Of a stretch of DNA of 64,000 bases, positions 1 through 12,006 are shown in pieces (the first letter of the stretch is position 1; each line of letters starts with the position of its first letter). Position numbers and translations under genes: made by a program. Origin of the DNA: Moniliophthora roreri (taxonomy: Eukaryota; Basidiomycota; Agaricomycetes; Agaricales; Marasmiaceae); NCBI GenBank assembly GCA_001466705.2, contig LATX02000229.1, forward strand, positions 231,898-295,897. Direction: 5' to 3'. Under the pieces are notes generated by a model. That model ran no database searches and had not been told where the DNA came from. It saw nothing but the letters and a program-made list of their open reading frames with translations.

Positions 1-1095
1 GCAGTCTCAACGCAAGATACCAGACCACTGGAGGAATGGGAATTCGTGCCTTTCAAAGCTTCCCGCCTAGTTCCTGAGTGAGTGATCGTGCACTGACCAG
101 TTCGAATCTTGCTGCTGATGGTCAATAGTACTTTTTCCAGAATGTTTTACGTCCTAGCCAAGTACGTGATAAACAAAATATTGAGACCGAATCCTGATCC
201 AGATAAACAGTTGCATTGCGGATAGTATCCTTGTGAGTACCCTTCATTCTTCTCACATGAATACTCCTTGTAAGTATAATCCACAGCTATATCGATGCTT
301 CATTATCTGGGGATCTAGGAAGCATGTTATCATTGTTCCTCTATTGGTCTTACTCGCGACCAACGGTGGTTCTCCGTCGTGCATCTGTATCTGTATTTGG
401 AAGCTAACACATCGGTAGCCTTTGGTCTTGTTGCACATTCACTATATTTGGCCGCTGCGGGCATGGATCGACGGGAGCTACTCCTGCAGTCAATTAGTTT
501 AACCACCGGTTATACCATCGCCAATGCTGTTAACACCCCCTTGTTGACGGTAATGATTGGTATGGAGACTCCCTGCCTACTGTTCGAGAGGGCCTATGCT
601 AATCCCACCCTCCACAGCCGGTCGTATTTGGTGGATGACGCGGGATGCTCGAAAATTCATGCGTCAGGAGATCAAGCGAACGCACCAGAGGATTATATTA
701 ATCCTGTGACTATAATTTATGAATGATCCCTACTCGTCTCTCACAAAATTCTCAGCGTTGAATCTGGGTTTATGTACTCTGCGAGCCTATCTGTGAACAG
801 CCTGTGTTCTGGACTCACTCTGGATGGGGTGGTATATCTTGTGGTCGTACGTGCGGAATCGTGGTGTTTCTGATGACTTTTCACTCACATCTATACCCAG
901 GGAATCGCGCCAACATTGATTATCCTGCGCACAAGTCTCAGATTAACCGAAAGTGCAGTACCCGACCCTCGAATGATCTCCACTCTGCAATTTGGAGTAT
1001 CCCCCGCTGCTGCTGCCACTAATGGCGGCCAAAACTCAGAAGCGCATACCATGGATCCAGAACAAGGGACAGCCAGTGAAGGTGACGAGGATTGA
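1..1095 (+). CDS. Multi-pass (7TM-like) membrane protein, copy A, 5' truncated by window edge
   Basis: This is the 3' two thirds of a gene whose paralogues lie at 24.6, 29.9 and 34.2 kb on the other strand. The paralogues share a start with SFES-YSIQGVLL, a helix-rich body, an LYRCF-WES/GSRK segment, IANAVNTPLLTVMIG, a GRIWWV-like loop, AGIAPTLI and an acidic hydrophilic tail. Here the visible exons encode PLEEWEFVP at the left edge, then LYRCFIIWGSRK near 295, IANAVNTPLLTVMIG near 525 and a tail ending QGTASEGDED with TGA at 1093-1095. The tail is shorter than in the paralogues because about 15 bases before the usual end are missing. The family is common in mushroom genomes and has no assigned function. 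Membrane topology is inferred from hydrophobic segments. Exon borders are approximate. Confidence 0.7.
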
Positions 1096-1512
1096 GCGCA
1101 GCGACGCAAGCAGCGCTTGAGCTTCCGATCGAATTGCCGTTTACTTCCTATCTGTTGACCTATTCTTGTGTTCGACTCGTACTATTTATGTATTTATTAG
1201 TTCGTATTGTCACGGTAGAGGAATCACATTTAGTCGCTCGGGCAGCGGGAAAGGTTCGACAGGGTGGTGCGTGTGTTCATGCGCACTTCCTGCTTCAGTT
1301 TTCTACACCGGCTCAGAAGGTCACCTATCCAGAACATATGATAGCTGGTCACGTATTCGAGAAAGCAACATGCCAGTGCTCCGTACTTCATAGATATTAT
1401 TATTAAAAATTGCTAGCGCCAAATACAAAGCACGTGGGTAGAGCGAGGGCAACCCATTTATGCAAAAGAGGATATCCAGGCCTACCGACATATCCCTTGT
1501 TTTTATCAACGA
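1096..1512. repeat. Inverted copy of the array's intergenic block, ending in a DUF6534 relic
   Basis: This stretch matches, in opposite orientation, the spacer between the DUF6534 and 7TM-like genes at about 24.24-24.6 kb. It includes the reverse of the block that ends in GAGGATATCC, which in the array is the last coding bases of DUF6534. No intact gene is visible. It shows that a copy of the same gene neighbourhood once stood here in reverse orientation and was cut off on its right side near the element at 1513. Confidence 0.6.
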
Positions 1513-2936
1513 AGAGCAGTCCATGTAGATTTTATATAATTCGCCCCAGCTTTGCAACCCCGACACGTTATAATGCGCACCCTAACCACCGCACATCATT
1601 GCCGTGTCAGGGTACCTTTATTATTCTCCTTCCCTTCTCCCACGTACAGCATTGTCCTCTATCCTCCCATTTGTTCGCTGATCTATTTATTGGTATCTCT
1701 AGTACACTGTCTAATCATGATCACACCCCTATGGCCCCACTGCTGTTCATTGGTAAGTGTGCATAATTATCAGGGTGGGCACGTCCTGATTGCCAGTTTT
1801 GGTAGATTCCGTCTCATTATCATTCACCCTCAGTGTGCAAATTATTATTCGATCTTTGATGTTTCTTCGGTTCCTAGGCACGTACGATTTATCATTCTGT
1901 TTGACCTAGGCTCATTATCATTGGTACTCAGCTCCCCTACTCCGGATACCGGACTCATTATCATTTGACCCCGGTTAATACAACCCCAGCGCTCATCTAT
2001 GAATAGCCCTTGACAGCCAGCAATCACAAGCGAAACTTCCTTATTTCATCGCCTGCATCCTATGTTGCATCGAACTTCATTTCTTGGAGTCTAAGGTACG
2101 TGTTATTCACTATTTTACAGATCCAGTCTCATTATCAGTGTTTCTATGCCTTGGCTGCTTCCGGTGCACTGTTTTCGGTCGTTGCCGGTGGCTTGAACCT
2201 TGAAGATTTTCAGCTGTATAGTACTCGGCAATGACCGGGAACATATCTCGAAGCCCAGCCTTACATCTCGCAGCGACCAGCCCAACATGGACGATTGACA
2301 CTCAATATTCGGGCCTTGGATGCAATTGCGCTAAGAGTTGGGTATTTTGAAGGGATTAAAGGTGTGTGTGCTCTACTTTATCCATATATTTAATAAACTG
2401 ACTGGTTACTTTTATTTTCAGTCATTGAGAATCGAATCTGCATCAGGTATTCAGTCGCATNATAAAAATGAGTGCAAGTATCTATGAATTATAAATGGTA
2501 CACGCCACGGTGTAGAGAATAATGATAATGAGACCGCTGGGCGCTACTGGACGAATGATAATGCGACGTAGGGGTAGAATTTGGTGGTGCTATGATAAAG
2601 TGTAAGTACAGATTGCAGGAGACATTGAGATAACAAGGATACGTACCGTACAACACTACATGACAGGAAGGGACGTGAAAGGAGGAAGCAAGCATCCAAC
2701 CGTGGAAAATGTCCATGTGTCATAACGCGTAACTGCCGAATTTGGCATTGCTGGCGTTTCCTGGTCTCCCACTTATTATTCGCACCCAGGGCGAATTATT
2801 GTTCGTTCCAAGGTATGCTTGCAAAAAGGACAGGAACAATTATCATTCATCAAGGCCTTACAAGATAGCGGGAACATTATAATGTGTCGGGGTTGCAAAG
2901 CTGGGGAGAATGAATAAAGTACTACATGGTATGCTG
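1513..2936. mobile_element. Candidate non-autonomous DNA transposon with inverted ends
   Basis: The two ends are inverted repeats of each other over about 55 bases. CCATGTAG at 1521-1528 and its complement at 2922-2929 are each followed inward by a shared core, CCCCAGCTTTGCAACCCCG, and then TTATAATG. A possible 6-base target duplication, CAACGA, flanks it at 1507-1512 and 2937-2942. Inside, CTCATTATCATT occurs at 1813, 1911 and 1954, with a partial copy at 2128, and in reverse complement at 2521-2532. This arrangement resembles the subterminal repeats of transposase-dependent elements. No transposase-like reading frame is present. An N at 2461 marks a gap inside it. Confidence 0.55.
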
Positions 2937-2974
2937 CAACGAAAATGGTCTCATCTCCCTTTCCCGAGTGGTAT

Positions 2975-4452
2975 CTACTGAAATCCGGATACACCAGAAG
3001 CAAATTTCTCGAATAAAGATAAGTCAAAGGCTTCTGCCATTGCTTTGTATCCTCCAGGGTTCAGATGCAGCCCGTCACCAACATCAAATGCTGGATTGAG
3101 CCTCTGACCATTGCTTGGGTCCCTAGTGGCAGCATCGAAATCGATCACAGCGTCAAACTTCCCACTACTCCGAATCCATTCATTTACCCGGGTCCTCACC
3201 GCCTCGTTCTCAGTCGTAAAGTACCCATTGCCAAAGAACGGTGTAATGGTTGCGCCGAATATGGGCAGACCGGCGGTATGCACCCGCGTGATGATTTGTT
3301 GATAGGCTTGAATGAGGCGATCTGCGGCGTTGGGAACGCCAGTACCAATGTCATTGACACCCTCGTAGATCACGACATATCCCACCCCAGGATGAGATAG
3401 AACGTCTCTGTCGATACGGCCAATAGCGTTTGGACCAAGTCCATCAGCAAGAATACGATTTCCTCCTGCAGCTTGGTTGACTACCGCGATAGTCGATGTC
3501 GAAGCGTTTGCTTGTGTTCGAGCAAGAAGTTGGTCTGGCCAGCTAAACAGAAGGTTATTATAGAACATACTGGAAAAGGACCTGACAAACCGATCGTTTC
3601 CATTCGTCGTACTTCCACGTCCGTCAGTGATACTGTCACCGACTACCACCAGACTACGAGTCTCAGGCGGAGACCATGCCTCAACAGCACTAACAAAGTA
3701 CCTAGAGGACCATCAACTATGAATGAAGTTTGGATAGAGTAGTGAAATTTACCAATGATCTGCATTCAACGTCGATCCACCGGCCAAGTCTTGCACACCG
3801 ATATGATTTCCAGGACTGAACCAAGACGTAGTGCGACTGCCAGGATGTGAGGTGATGTCATTTGACTGCTGACCGTTGGCAAGATAAAGGTCAACAGTAA
3901 TCATTGTCTGAGGTTTCACTTCCAATGCAATCGGGTCAGAAACTGCAAGAGATCCGTTGGGTATGATGATAGATGAATTGCCACTGAAAGTGATGTTTTG
4001 GACAGACTCAGTAACGATTGCACTGGAACCAGGCTTATTGTCCGCGGGGAGCGCGACGGCTGCAGCAGTGATCGGCAGATCGGTTGTTCCAAAAGCGTTG
4101 GAAAAACGGAGACGGATTTGCTTTGCACATGTGGAGAGATGGAGGGTTTGGCGAATTGTAGCGTCGTTGAATACGACAGTTGGTTGAGTCTGTTCTGCGG
4201 ATCAATGCGTGTCGGGTTGATATACGGATGATGACCTTACAAAGGGGCTTGGTGGTAAATTTCCAGTTTCTGTCAACTGTGGCATGGCTGAAATGACGGG
4301 TCAATGCGAAGCTTTACTTGGATGGAAGAGAAAGAAAACGCACAAGTCCAGGTGTCCACCCAATGACCTTGGGGTGGATCTGGTGAGATTCCATTCGCCA
4401 ACAGCACGCAAAGCCTAAGAACCGCAAAGATGCCGAGCAGAGGGATACCCAT
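2975..4452 (-). CDS. Secreted SGNH/GDSL-type esterase (lipase/acylhydrolase family)
   Basis: The start at 4452 gives a hydrophobic signal peptide (MGIPLLGIFAVLRLCVLL) followed by GHWVDTWTC, typical of secreted fungal GDSL hydrolases. After introns near 4320-4270, 4230-4200 and 3750-3700 come a beta-rich N-terminal region (STCAKQIRLRFSNAFG) and the catalytic domain. GDSITDG carries the nucleophile serine, GGNRI the block II glycine, GVNDIGT the oxyanion asparagine, and DGLHLNPGGY the Asp-His pair. All catalytic blocks are intact. The family hydrolyses ester bonds in lipids or acetylated polysaccharides; the substrate cannot be read from sequence. The stop lies only about 40 bases from the inverted-end element at 1513-2936. 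Confidence 0.85.
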
Positions 4453-4492
4453 AGTGCTGCTGTGATCTCGATTCTCAAGTATCGTTTGCCAA

Positions 4493-4498
4493 TTTATA
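4493..4498 (-). promoter_or_regulatory. TATA-like box of the GDSL esterase gene
   Basis: TATAAA on the minus strand lies about 41 bases upstream of the chosen start codon. The position is plausible for a fungal core promoter with a very short leader. Confidence 0.35.
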
Positions 4499-5121
4499 GC
4501 CAGTGCCTGGAGGATTTAGAGAGCCCGTGAGCCGTCGGGCCGCCGAGGTAATACCGTGCTGAAGGAACATCCAATTCCGTATGTTTTTGTTTTTAGTAAC
4601 AATTCCTCCGCTAAGAGGCAGCATTTCAGCCGACGGGTGTCATTCAATTGGCCGGGCAGCCCCGAAAAGCTCCAGATCCGCGTCAAGTTAAGTAAAGAAA
4701 CCACGTATTCTTGCTTGATTCTTGCAGTATTCTTGCGGCATAAGATCGAGAAATTTCAGAGTGGTGGAAGTGACCATGCTCATGCAGTGTGACGCAAACG
4801 GAAAGCCGTGTGAACGTGATGCCCCTGAGGCGTTTGCGTGGCACCTCTTTACAGCCCCAGATATAGCCTCTATAGCTAAATTTGTGAGGTGACCTGTCCA
4901 CTGTAGTGCAGAAGTTCAAAAGACCCAACGTCTAAGTCTGAAGAACTTCCCAAAAGAATGCCTACCATCGTCTAATCGATTTTCCAGTACGTTTCCATTC
5001 ATGAATACGTGCTATGTACTCTAAACATGCTGTCGGTGTCGGTAGGAATAACAAGACATTGAATAATTCAAATACTTTATAACTCTTGTTACACATTCGT
5101 TTCAGTCTCCCCTATGCCGAT
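4499..5121. other. Intergenic region, nothing recognised
   Basis: This holds the upstream region of the esterase and the 3' flank of the Het-C gene. Short open frames exist but have no recognisable motifs. No repeat or RNA gene was seen. Confidence 0.5.
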
Positions 5122-8099
5122 TTACCACCTCGGCTCTCCATAATTAGGTGCATACCCACTTCCGGGAGGCGGACCGTGGGGAGGATGGGCACCAGGGAAT
5201 CCGGGAGGTGGCCCCTGCGGTGGATAAAAGCCTGATCCAGGTGGCCCAGGTGGAGGCGCAAATCCCCCTGGAGGAGGAGAGCCGTATCCACCATACGCAT
5301 CCGGACTAGGGAATCCAGGCATGGACGGTGGACCTGACCCAGGCATCGCTGGCGGGCTTGGGAACGATGGCGGTGGGCTACCAGGACCACCAGGAAACGA
5401 TGGTGTCGAGTGGTGGCCGGGACCAGGGCCGGAAGGGAAGGACGGTGGTGGAGAAGAGTAAGATGGGGTGTATCCGCTGCCTCCACCACCAGGGAACGAC
5501 GGTGCAGTTGCTGGAGGAGTAGAGTTACCTCCACTACCACCGTAGTAATCAGCCGCTTGACCACCCATAAGTGGGGCTGCTGCCTGTCCAGAACTTCCAC
5601 TGGGGTGATGACTGTGATGAGCTGCACCAGGATAACCCAGGCCTGTACCAGGTGAATCCCTTCGCCCGCCCTGATCAACTTTACCCAAAAGTCCCTGAGC
5701 CTGTTGTACACCGGGAATTTGATGGAGATAGTTCTGCAGTCCAGCCTGGGCTTGTAAGCCTTGGGTGTGAGCGTAGGTGCCTACGGCTTCGACTTGACCG
5801 CCTTCCCCAGCCAATCGGATGTTTTCGTGGTTCCGCACGCATTGCTTGGACAGCCTTCTGATGACCTCGTTGCGACGGTTTCCGAGGCTGTCGACCCAGG
5901 TTCGCATGGTCTGTAACATTTCTCGTTGCACCTTCGAAGAGGGATCATGGAAGTCTGGGTGGAATCTAGCGAAACATGTCACTAAAACGGAAAGGAATCG
6001 AGATAAGGCGATACTTACAAGCAAGACAGAATATCCTCAGAGATCTGGCGTGGATTGATCGAGGGATCGTCCCAGGCTTTGACGACCGACTGGACGGTGT
6101 TGGTAACGATGACTTTTGCGATCTGTCCGGCTGGTTCATTCAAGATGAGATTCTGTCAAATGACTAGTTAGTACTCGCCGTCTTCTGTGGACAGTGACAT
6201 ACGAAGTGGTCTTTACTCAAGAATGAGTGGGTCGGATCGGACTGTTTGTGTCGTGTCAATAACGAAAACCAGCAGACAGGCGTGAACGTACCGCTCTGGA
6301 ATCATTGAACACTTCGTATTGATCGTGGGTATCAATGACCTCCCCAGACGCCGTTGACAATCCGGTAGTCGCGGTCTGCAGAATGGGCTTCAAGAAGGGC
6401 TAGAGATGCGAGATGAGTACAAGGTTCACGTTTTTCGCATAAAGAGCTTCACCTCAAGCGTAGTGAACACGAAAACCGAAATCGAATCCATCAGTTTCTC
6501 AATCAACGGTCCCAATCCGGGAATCTTCTCAATAGTCTTCTCAATCTTCTTCGCCACTGAGTCTCGGAAGCTCAATACCTGCCACAGCACAGCATGAAGC
6601 TCCTGGGGACTCATATCCTCGGGCCTCTTGCCGCCTTGACTCGGTCCAGCTCGGATACGCTCGATACTCTCCATGTCCCTCGACATTTCGTTGCCTTCAC
6701 CACCGGGGAGCTTGAAGAACAGATCACGAAGGACAGTAGAAGGGTTTCCAGGCCCACCAGGGCCACTGCGGGTGGATTGTTCTTTCTGCCTGGCTTTGGT
6801 GAGTTCTTTATTCAGGTCAGTGACGGACGCTTCGCTCTGTATGACAGGGTGAGTGTGAATCAGACATTTCGTGCTGAAAGTCGGATACGTACGAGGTGAT
6901 CACCAGCTTCACCAAGCAAAGAGTGGATGAAATCGCTGGAGCCGAACGTCCCAGTAACAATTGGCGCAACCCATTTCCCGTTTGGCGCTTGGATGCGGAC
7001 TTGATCCCCAACGTGAGGAAAAATGTCGTGGAAGCCCATATTAATAAGTGCGAGTTCGCAGAAATTCGAGTGAGCGGAATAGTCCTCCAGCGTGTGAAGC
7101 TGTTGGACTGTTTGAGGTCAGAGCCCTCCATAGAATGATGAAAACCTCACCAGTTGTCCCAAAAGCCTATAAGCTTCGTACTCATCTTGCTTCCTACCCT
7201 GTGAGCGGGCCATCCTCCCAGTATGGATGCATTGTTCCAAGGTACGCCTAACCAGCGCTTTCGAAGTGTCCCAAGAACCATTCTCTGTATCCGGTCAGTT
7301 TCGCGCTGTGCGGACGAGTTGGTGCCACGTACCGTTTGCGATGTAATTCTTCATTCCTGTACGAGGATCGATCTCCAATTCACGGGGCTTTACCGTAGTC
7401 AGAACATGGGTGAAATAGAAGTATGTTCAGTACTCACGTCAACGGGACCTCTTAGCCTGGGGTCGTACTTTCTCGCATCTTCACCATCGCCGTACCCTTT
7501 GGGATTATCGATATGTTCAGTCGGAAGGTAGACCCCTAACCTTTCGGGAGTGACCTCGAATTCATTGGTGGCATATCCGTGAGCCTACAGAACCATGTCA
7601 GTTCATGCAATCTCCGAGTTGAATAGGATGCGCACAAGGAAACCAAGAGCCATACAAAGGTTGATGATAGTCTGCAGTTGCAATTTCTTCAACCCAGCAA
7701 TATCAACTGCCTGACTGTAATCGCGAAGCCAGTTGCTGAAGAGCACTGTCAGCCACGGGTAAGGGTCAGAACCTGATCCACTTGCCCAAAGTAAACCCTC
7801 TTGATATCCAAACCCCCAAATTTGCTGCCGCCTTTGCCTATTACGCTCGCGAGCGCAAAGCCACCGCCGCCCTTTTTCAGCAACTCTGCAAGGGTATCTT
7901 CGATGTCACCATGTCTGAACGCGCGTCCTTCCATGTATGCAAACCTAGATCACGATATCATGAGTACCAGTGTAAAGGGGTGTAGTTCTTGGACTTACGA
8001 AGGAATGTTCCCCGCCCCAAAGGCATAAACACCATTTCCCGAAAGACAAACGGCGAATATGAAGACGAGGAGAAATAGAATCGTTAGATTACTGGGCAT
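5122..8099 (-). CDS. het-c: Het-C family heterokaryon incompatibility protein
   Basis: The start at 8099 gives a hydrophobic leader (MPSNLTILFLLVFIFAVCL) followed by AFGAGNIPSFAYMEGRAFRHGDIED, the hallmark opening of Het-C. Further conserved blocks follow across at least eight short introns: KRVYFGNWLRDYSQAVD, HTLEDYSAHSNFCELALI, GTFGSSDFIHSLLGEAGD and, near 5940, a block ending SCFHPDFHDPS. The last 200 or so residues are rich in Gly, Pro and Ser, with many GYGSPPPGG-like stretches, as in the Neurospora protein. In Neurospora, allelic differences in het-c trigger incompatibility; in other fungi the gene is conserved and its role is less clear. The leader suggests entry into the secretory pathway. 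It is divergently arranged with App1. Confidence 0.9.
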
Positions 8100-8643
8100 C
8101 TTGCGAGAAGATGATGGTGGTTGGTCTTAGAAATCTGTTTTTATCGATAGGCAGCGCCCGAACTCGCCGTGGTTCCTCGTGAGATGATTTGACTGTTCCT
8201 CGGCTTGAAGCTGACGGCTTTGTGTTGTAGATGCGTAAAAGGTGGATCAGAGAAGATGATGGTTCAGATTCAAGACGCAAAGTTATGATTTTATTGGAGA
8301 AAGATGTCATCGTTAGAAATCCACTCTGTCCGATAAGTATGACGTGGTGGCGGTGTCGACTCTGGCACCGCAGCTTGAGGCAGTTCTGATGGCGATACTC
8401 AGCGATACTCTTGCCGACGGTGGTCTGTAGGGGTCTGTTTAGCTTGGGAAGCCACCGAGAGTAAGTGTAGAACTTGTTGAAGGTAAAAGCCCTGAATTCA
8501 TGGAGATCGGTTTACGCGACAGGCGGCATCGGGAATCATAGAGATGCATTTTTGAATTGAGGCTATGTACTTGTCGTTCATCATTTACTTCCATGATCGC
8601 TCACTTGAGGCACTTCTATACATGAACTCGACACCCATCAGTC
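8100..8643. promoter_or_regulatory. Shared divergent promoter region between het-c and app1
   Basis: The start codons of the two divergent genes lie about 545 bases apart with no reading frame of note between them. The region must hold both promoters. No clear TATA box was identified. Confidence 0.5.
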
Positions 8644-11113
8644 ATGTCTGAAGACATGCGTGGTAGATCATGGAGAGCGTTGGCCTCGCAAGCGGCTGCT
8701 TCACGCTTCAATTCCTTGAAGGGTTATCTAGCCCAGCAAGATATCAAAAATTCAATTTCAAATACCATTCAGCGTCAGCTTGGCCCAGGGAATGATAGGT
8801 CGAGAGCGAATGGCAGGCAGGGTTGGAGGGAATGGGCTGGACAGAAGATTAGCAGAGGTTATGGAAACTCTGGCACCGAGAGGATTGCACTGTTCCCTGG
8901 ATGGGCAGCCAGGAGATTTCCTCAGTCAGCTAGAGATGGTGCGTATCATCTCTGATTATTCTTTGAGATTAGTCTCATCGATAGCTCCACAGAGTCTTTC
9001 CATGTGGACGTCTATGTTGCCGGGTTCGCAACTGTGCATCGAGCTCCAGAGTTGGCGAGTCGGTCTCAGCGAGCTTTTATGAGACTTGCTAGAGGTAAGG
9101 TAAACACTCTTTGAGATCTTTATGCCAACATTCTCTCAGGGTTCGCGGCTTTACCCAGGCTAGAAGATCGAGGATACGAGGAGTCCGTAAGGTCGACACA
9201 GTTGACACCCTCAACAGAAGACCTTCTCAACTCTGTGAACCTTCCCCCCCGGCCCACAGAAATGACAGAGGAACGTGAAGTGGAAATGCTCGAACGTCAT
9301 TTCAGACGTATGAATGCCCAAAAGGAAGGTTCTATGAATAGTACAGACTCCACAGCTTCTCGTTCCTCATCTGTCGAACGCGATGACCCCGTTACCTCGG
9401 TACCCAATTCAAATGGTGCTCTCATGTCCACGAAGGATTCTCTTAGCTCTGCAGTCGCAATATCCGACGAGTTATTACGCAAACTGCACGAGAACCTGGA
9501 TGCGCGCTTGAGGCCATTTTGGTCGTCGGTCGTTCCAGGTCGAACTGTGCGCCTACACTTGTTTGCAGCCCCCAACGGCAACGGGAACACTGATGAGATC
9601 CCTGCTGATGCGTCTCCTTTGGCTACCCAAGAAGTTCAGACGTCAGTCGACGGTAGCTTTCAGACAATGTTCCATATAGGCTGGGAACGTATGTGCCAGC
9701 ATCCTGCTGCACTTCATATAGCATTCGGGGATCCCTCGGAAGAGCATGACTTTGTCGTCGCAGTAGAGCTTCTCCCGCCCCCTAGACTGACATCGGCTTC
9801 GGTTCCAAACCTACACGAGACAGAGTCAGGTCCCGATGTGCCTCCATCTACGGCCAAGGCGACCGTTCGTGTACCCCTCACCCACTCACCTATCCGTGTC
9901 ATATCAGATATCGATGATACTGTCAAACACTCCAATATACCAGGCGGTGCCCGTGAAGTGTTCCACAACGTGTTCGTAAAGGAATTAGAGGACCTTGTTA
10001 TACCTGGAATGGGAGAATGGTATACTTCCATGTGGAAGAAAGGTGTTCGTTTTCATTACGTGGTTTGTCAACACCGCCTGTATCTGCGGTCTACTTGCTC
10101 ACTATCTCGTTTTCAGTCAAACGGTCCTTTTGAACTGCTTCCTATTCTCGGAGACTTCTTCAAGATTTCAAGCCTTCCGCCGGGTATGAGTTTCCTCGAT
10201 GTATCTAGCGAGGCCCGAGGCTAATCGTAGTACAGGTTCTATGAAGCTCAAGTCATATGCTGGCAGATCGTTATTCAGCGGACTCCTTTCCGCACCAGCA
10301 GCCAAGAAACGGGCTGGTGTCCAGGAAATCATGGACGCTTTTCCTCACTCACAATTCCTTTTAATCGGTGACACCGGCGAGCAGGATCTCGAGCTATACG
10401 CGGAGTACGTTCAATTTCTGTGAAATGCTCAAATACATTCCTTACCGTCTTGTTCTAGCTTGGCGAAAGAGAAACCTGACCAAGTTCTCGGAATATTCAT
10501 CCGCGATGCTGGCTCAGGCGATCCACTCGAAGATCCCATCGGGATCAGATTAGATTTCGAGTCGTATTCTGAACCAGATCCTGCTCCTATGACACCTTAT
10601 ATCAAAGATAATACCCTTACGCCTGCTCAACGCAAAGCCTCTACCGAAGATCGTGCTAAACAGCTCCCTCCAATCGATACATCCTACGCAGTTCGCAAAC
10701 CTCGTTCTCGTTCATCCAAAACACCTGCTACTGGTACAGGTAACAGTCTTGCTGGCAATTACTTCACGCCATCGCGAATGACAACAGAGCCCGATTCGCT
10801 ATCGATGTACGATAGCGCACAGAATCCCTCTATGACATCTTTGTCATCTGCATACTCCAGGAACCCGAAGACGCCGTCAACTGCTACCTCTACTTCTGGT
10901 AGTACGGGTTACTTTTCTGCTCCTACACCCAAAACGAGCACATCAACAACGACGAACGTGTCAACTCGTATACCTGAGGCGGAGAGGAAACGGCATGAGC
11001 TCCAGATGAGGGTGTACAGGGCCAGGGTATCTATTCCTGAACATATCATATTGAGGGTATTCAGGTCTCCGTCGGAATGTGTGGAAACCGAGAAAATATT
11101 GTCTAGTCATTGA
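8644..11113 (+). CDS. app1: App1-like phosphatidate phosphatase (DUF2183)
   Basis: App1 converts phosphatidic acid to diacylglycerol at cortical actin patches in yeast. The start at 8644 (MSEDMRGRSWRALASQAAAS) leads through an N-terminal region with VDVYVAGFATVHRAPE and a Ser-rich linker. The catalytic core follows with VISDIDDTVKHSNIPGGAREVFHN, containing the DxDxT motif of haloacid-dehalogenase-type phosphatases. Later blocks are SNGPFELLPILGDFF, KLKSYAGRSL, FLLIGDTGEQDLELYA and IFIRDAG. Introns lie near 8940-8990, 9095-9140, 10050-10115, 10185-10235 and 10405-10458. The C-terminal 180 residues are low in complexity and rich in Ser, Thr and Pro. All catalytic blocks are present, so it is probably functional. 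Confidence 0.9.
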
Positions 11114-11290
11114 ACTTGATGGATTGTTCTCGTAAATTGTGTACACGCCAGTACTTATTTACTTTGTGTGTTGTCTGTAATTATAGACAAGTCAGGGTAT
11201 ACGCTGTAATCTGCAATTTTTATTGGCATGCATCCCATCGATACCGGTGAAAGTTTTTTGGCGCTTACTTACAAAAGCGCCGAGCGAAAC

Positions 11291-11854
11291 ATGTTGTACT
11301 CGACGCTCACCACAATTCCTCGGGCATTAGCCTCAGCTGCCAAATTCCGTTCTACATTCCCTCGTCGAGCTATAAAAGCATCATTCTCCACTTCCACTCT
11401 GCGTCGAAAAGACCCATGGCCCCTTCCGCATACTCCCGAACATCTCGCAAACACCCAAACACCTCCTGACCTACCTCCCCCGACACCGTTAGAACGCCCC
11501 AATGAAACCGTAGAAACTATGCGTGCTAGGCTCGTTTATCAATCTCGAAAACGGGGAACATTGGAGAGCGACTTATTGATGAGTACATTTGCGAGGGATC
11601 ATTTGGGAAAGATGTCGGAAGAAGAGTTAAGGGAGTATGATAGGGTGCGTTTTACTATTGCTATTATCACCTCTGCATCTGGATTAATCCAAATTTTGGC
11701 GTAGTTTTTGGATGAACCAGACTGGGATATATACTATTGGGCAACAGGGAAACGTACACCCCCTGAACGATGGGCTAACTCCAAGATTCTAGAAAAGTTG
11801 CGGGTACACGCGAAAAATGAAGGAAAGGTTGTTCGCTCGATGCCTGCGCTGTAG
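11291..11854 (+). CDS. SDHAF2: Succinate dehydrogenase assembly factor 2 (SDHAF2/Sdh5), mitochondrial
   Basis: The protein helps attach FAD covalently to the flavoprotein subunit of succinate dehydrogenase. Exon 1 (11291-11644) encodes an Arg/Ser-rich mitochondrial targeting region, then [20 protein letters not shown] and [20 protein letters not shown] 60-base GT-AG intron (11645-11704) is removed cleanly. Exon 2 (11705-11854) encodes [20 protein letters not shown], the other family signature. The product is 167 residues, normal for the family. The upstream in-frame ATG at 11228 is also open, but starting at 11291 places the targeting sequence correctly. It sits about 180 bases downstream of app1 on the same strand. 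Confidence 0.92.
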
Positions 11855-12006
11855 AGGTCCAAGAAGATTGTATAATATTGCAGCTCTATGTGATTGCGAT
11901 TCACTACTCAAATTGAAGCAAAGGTCAATCTCAAGCGAATCGTGTTTGAAACGACTGGCGGCTTTTCATGACACCCAATCGCCTTGTTCCCAGTCCATGC
12001 TATTTG

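Noticed and set aside
1813..2563. The regularly recurring CATTATCATT words looked at first like a CRISPR-type array.
   Set aside because: Spacing is irregular, the unit is only about 12 bases, both orientations occur, and the host is eukaryotic.
5112..5711. A 199-codon minus-strand frame rich in Leu, Val and His.
   Set aside because: It is a shifted frame of the Gly/Pro-rich C-terminal part of Het-C.
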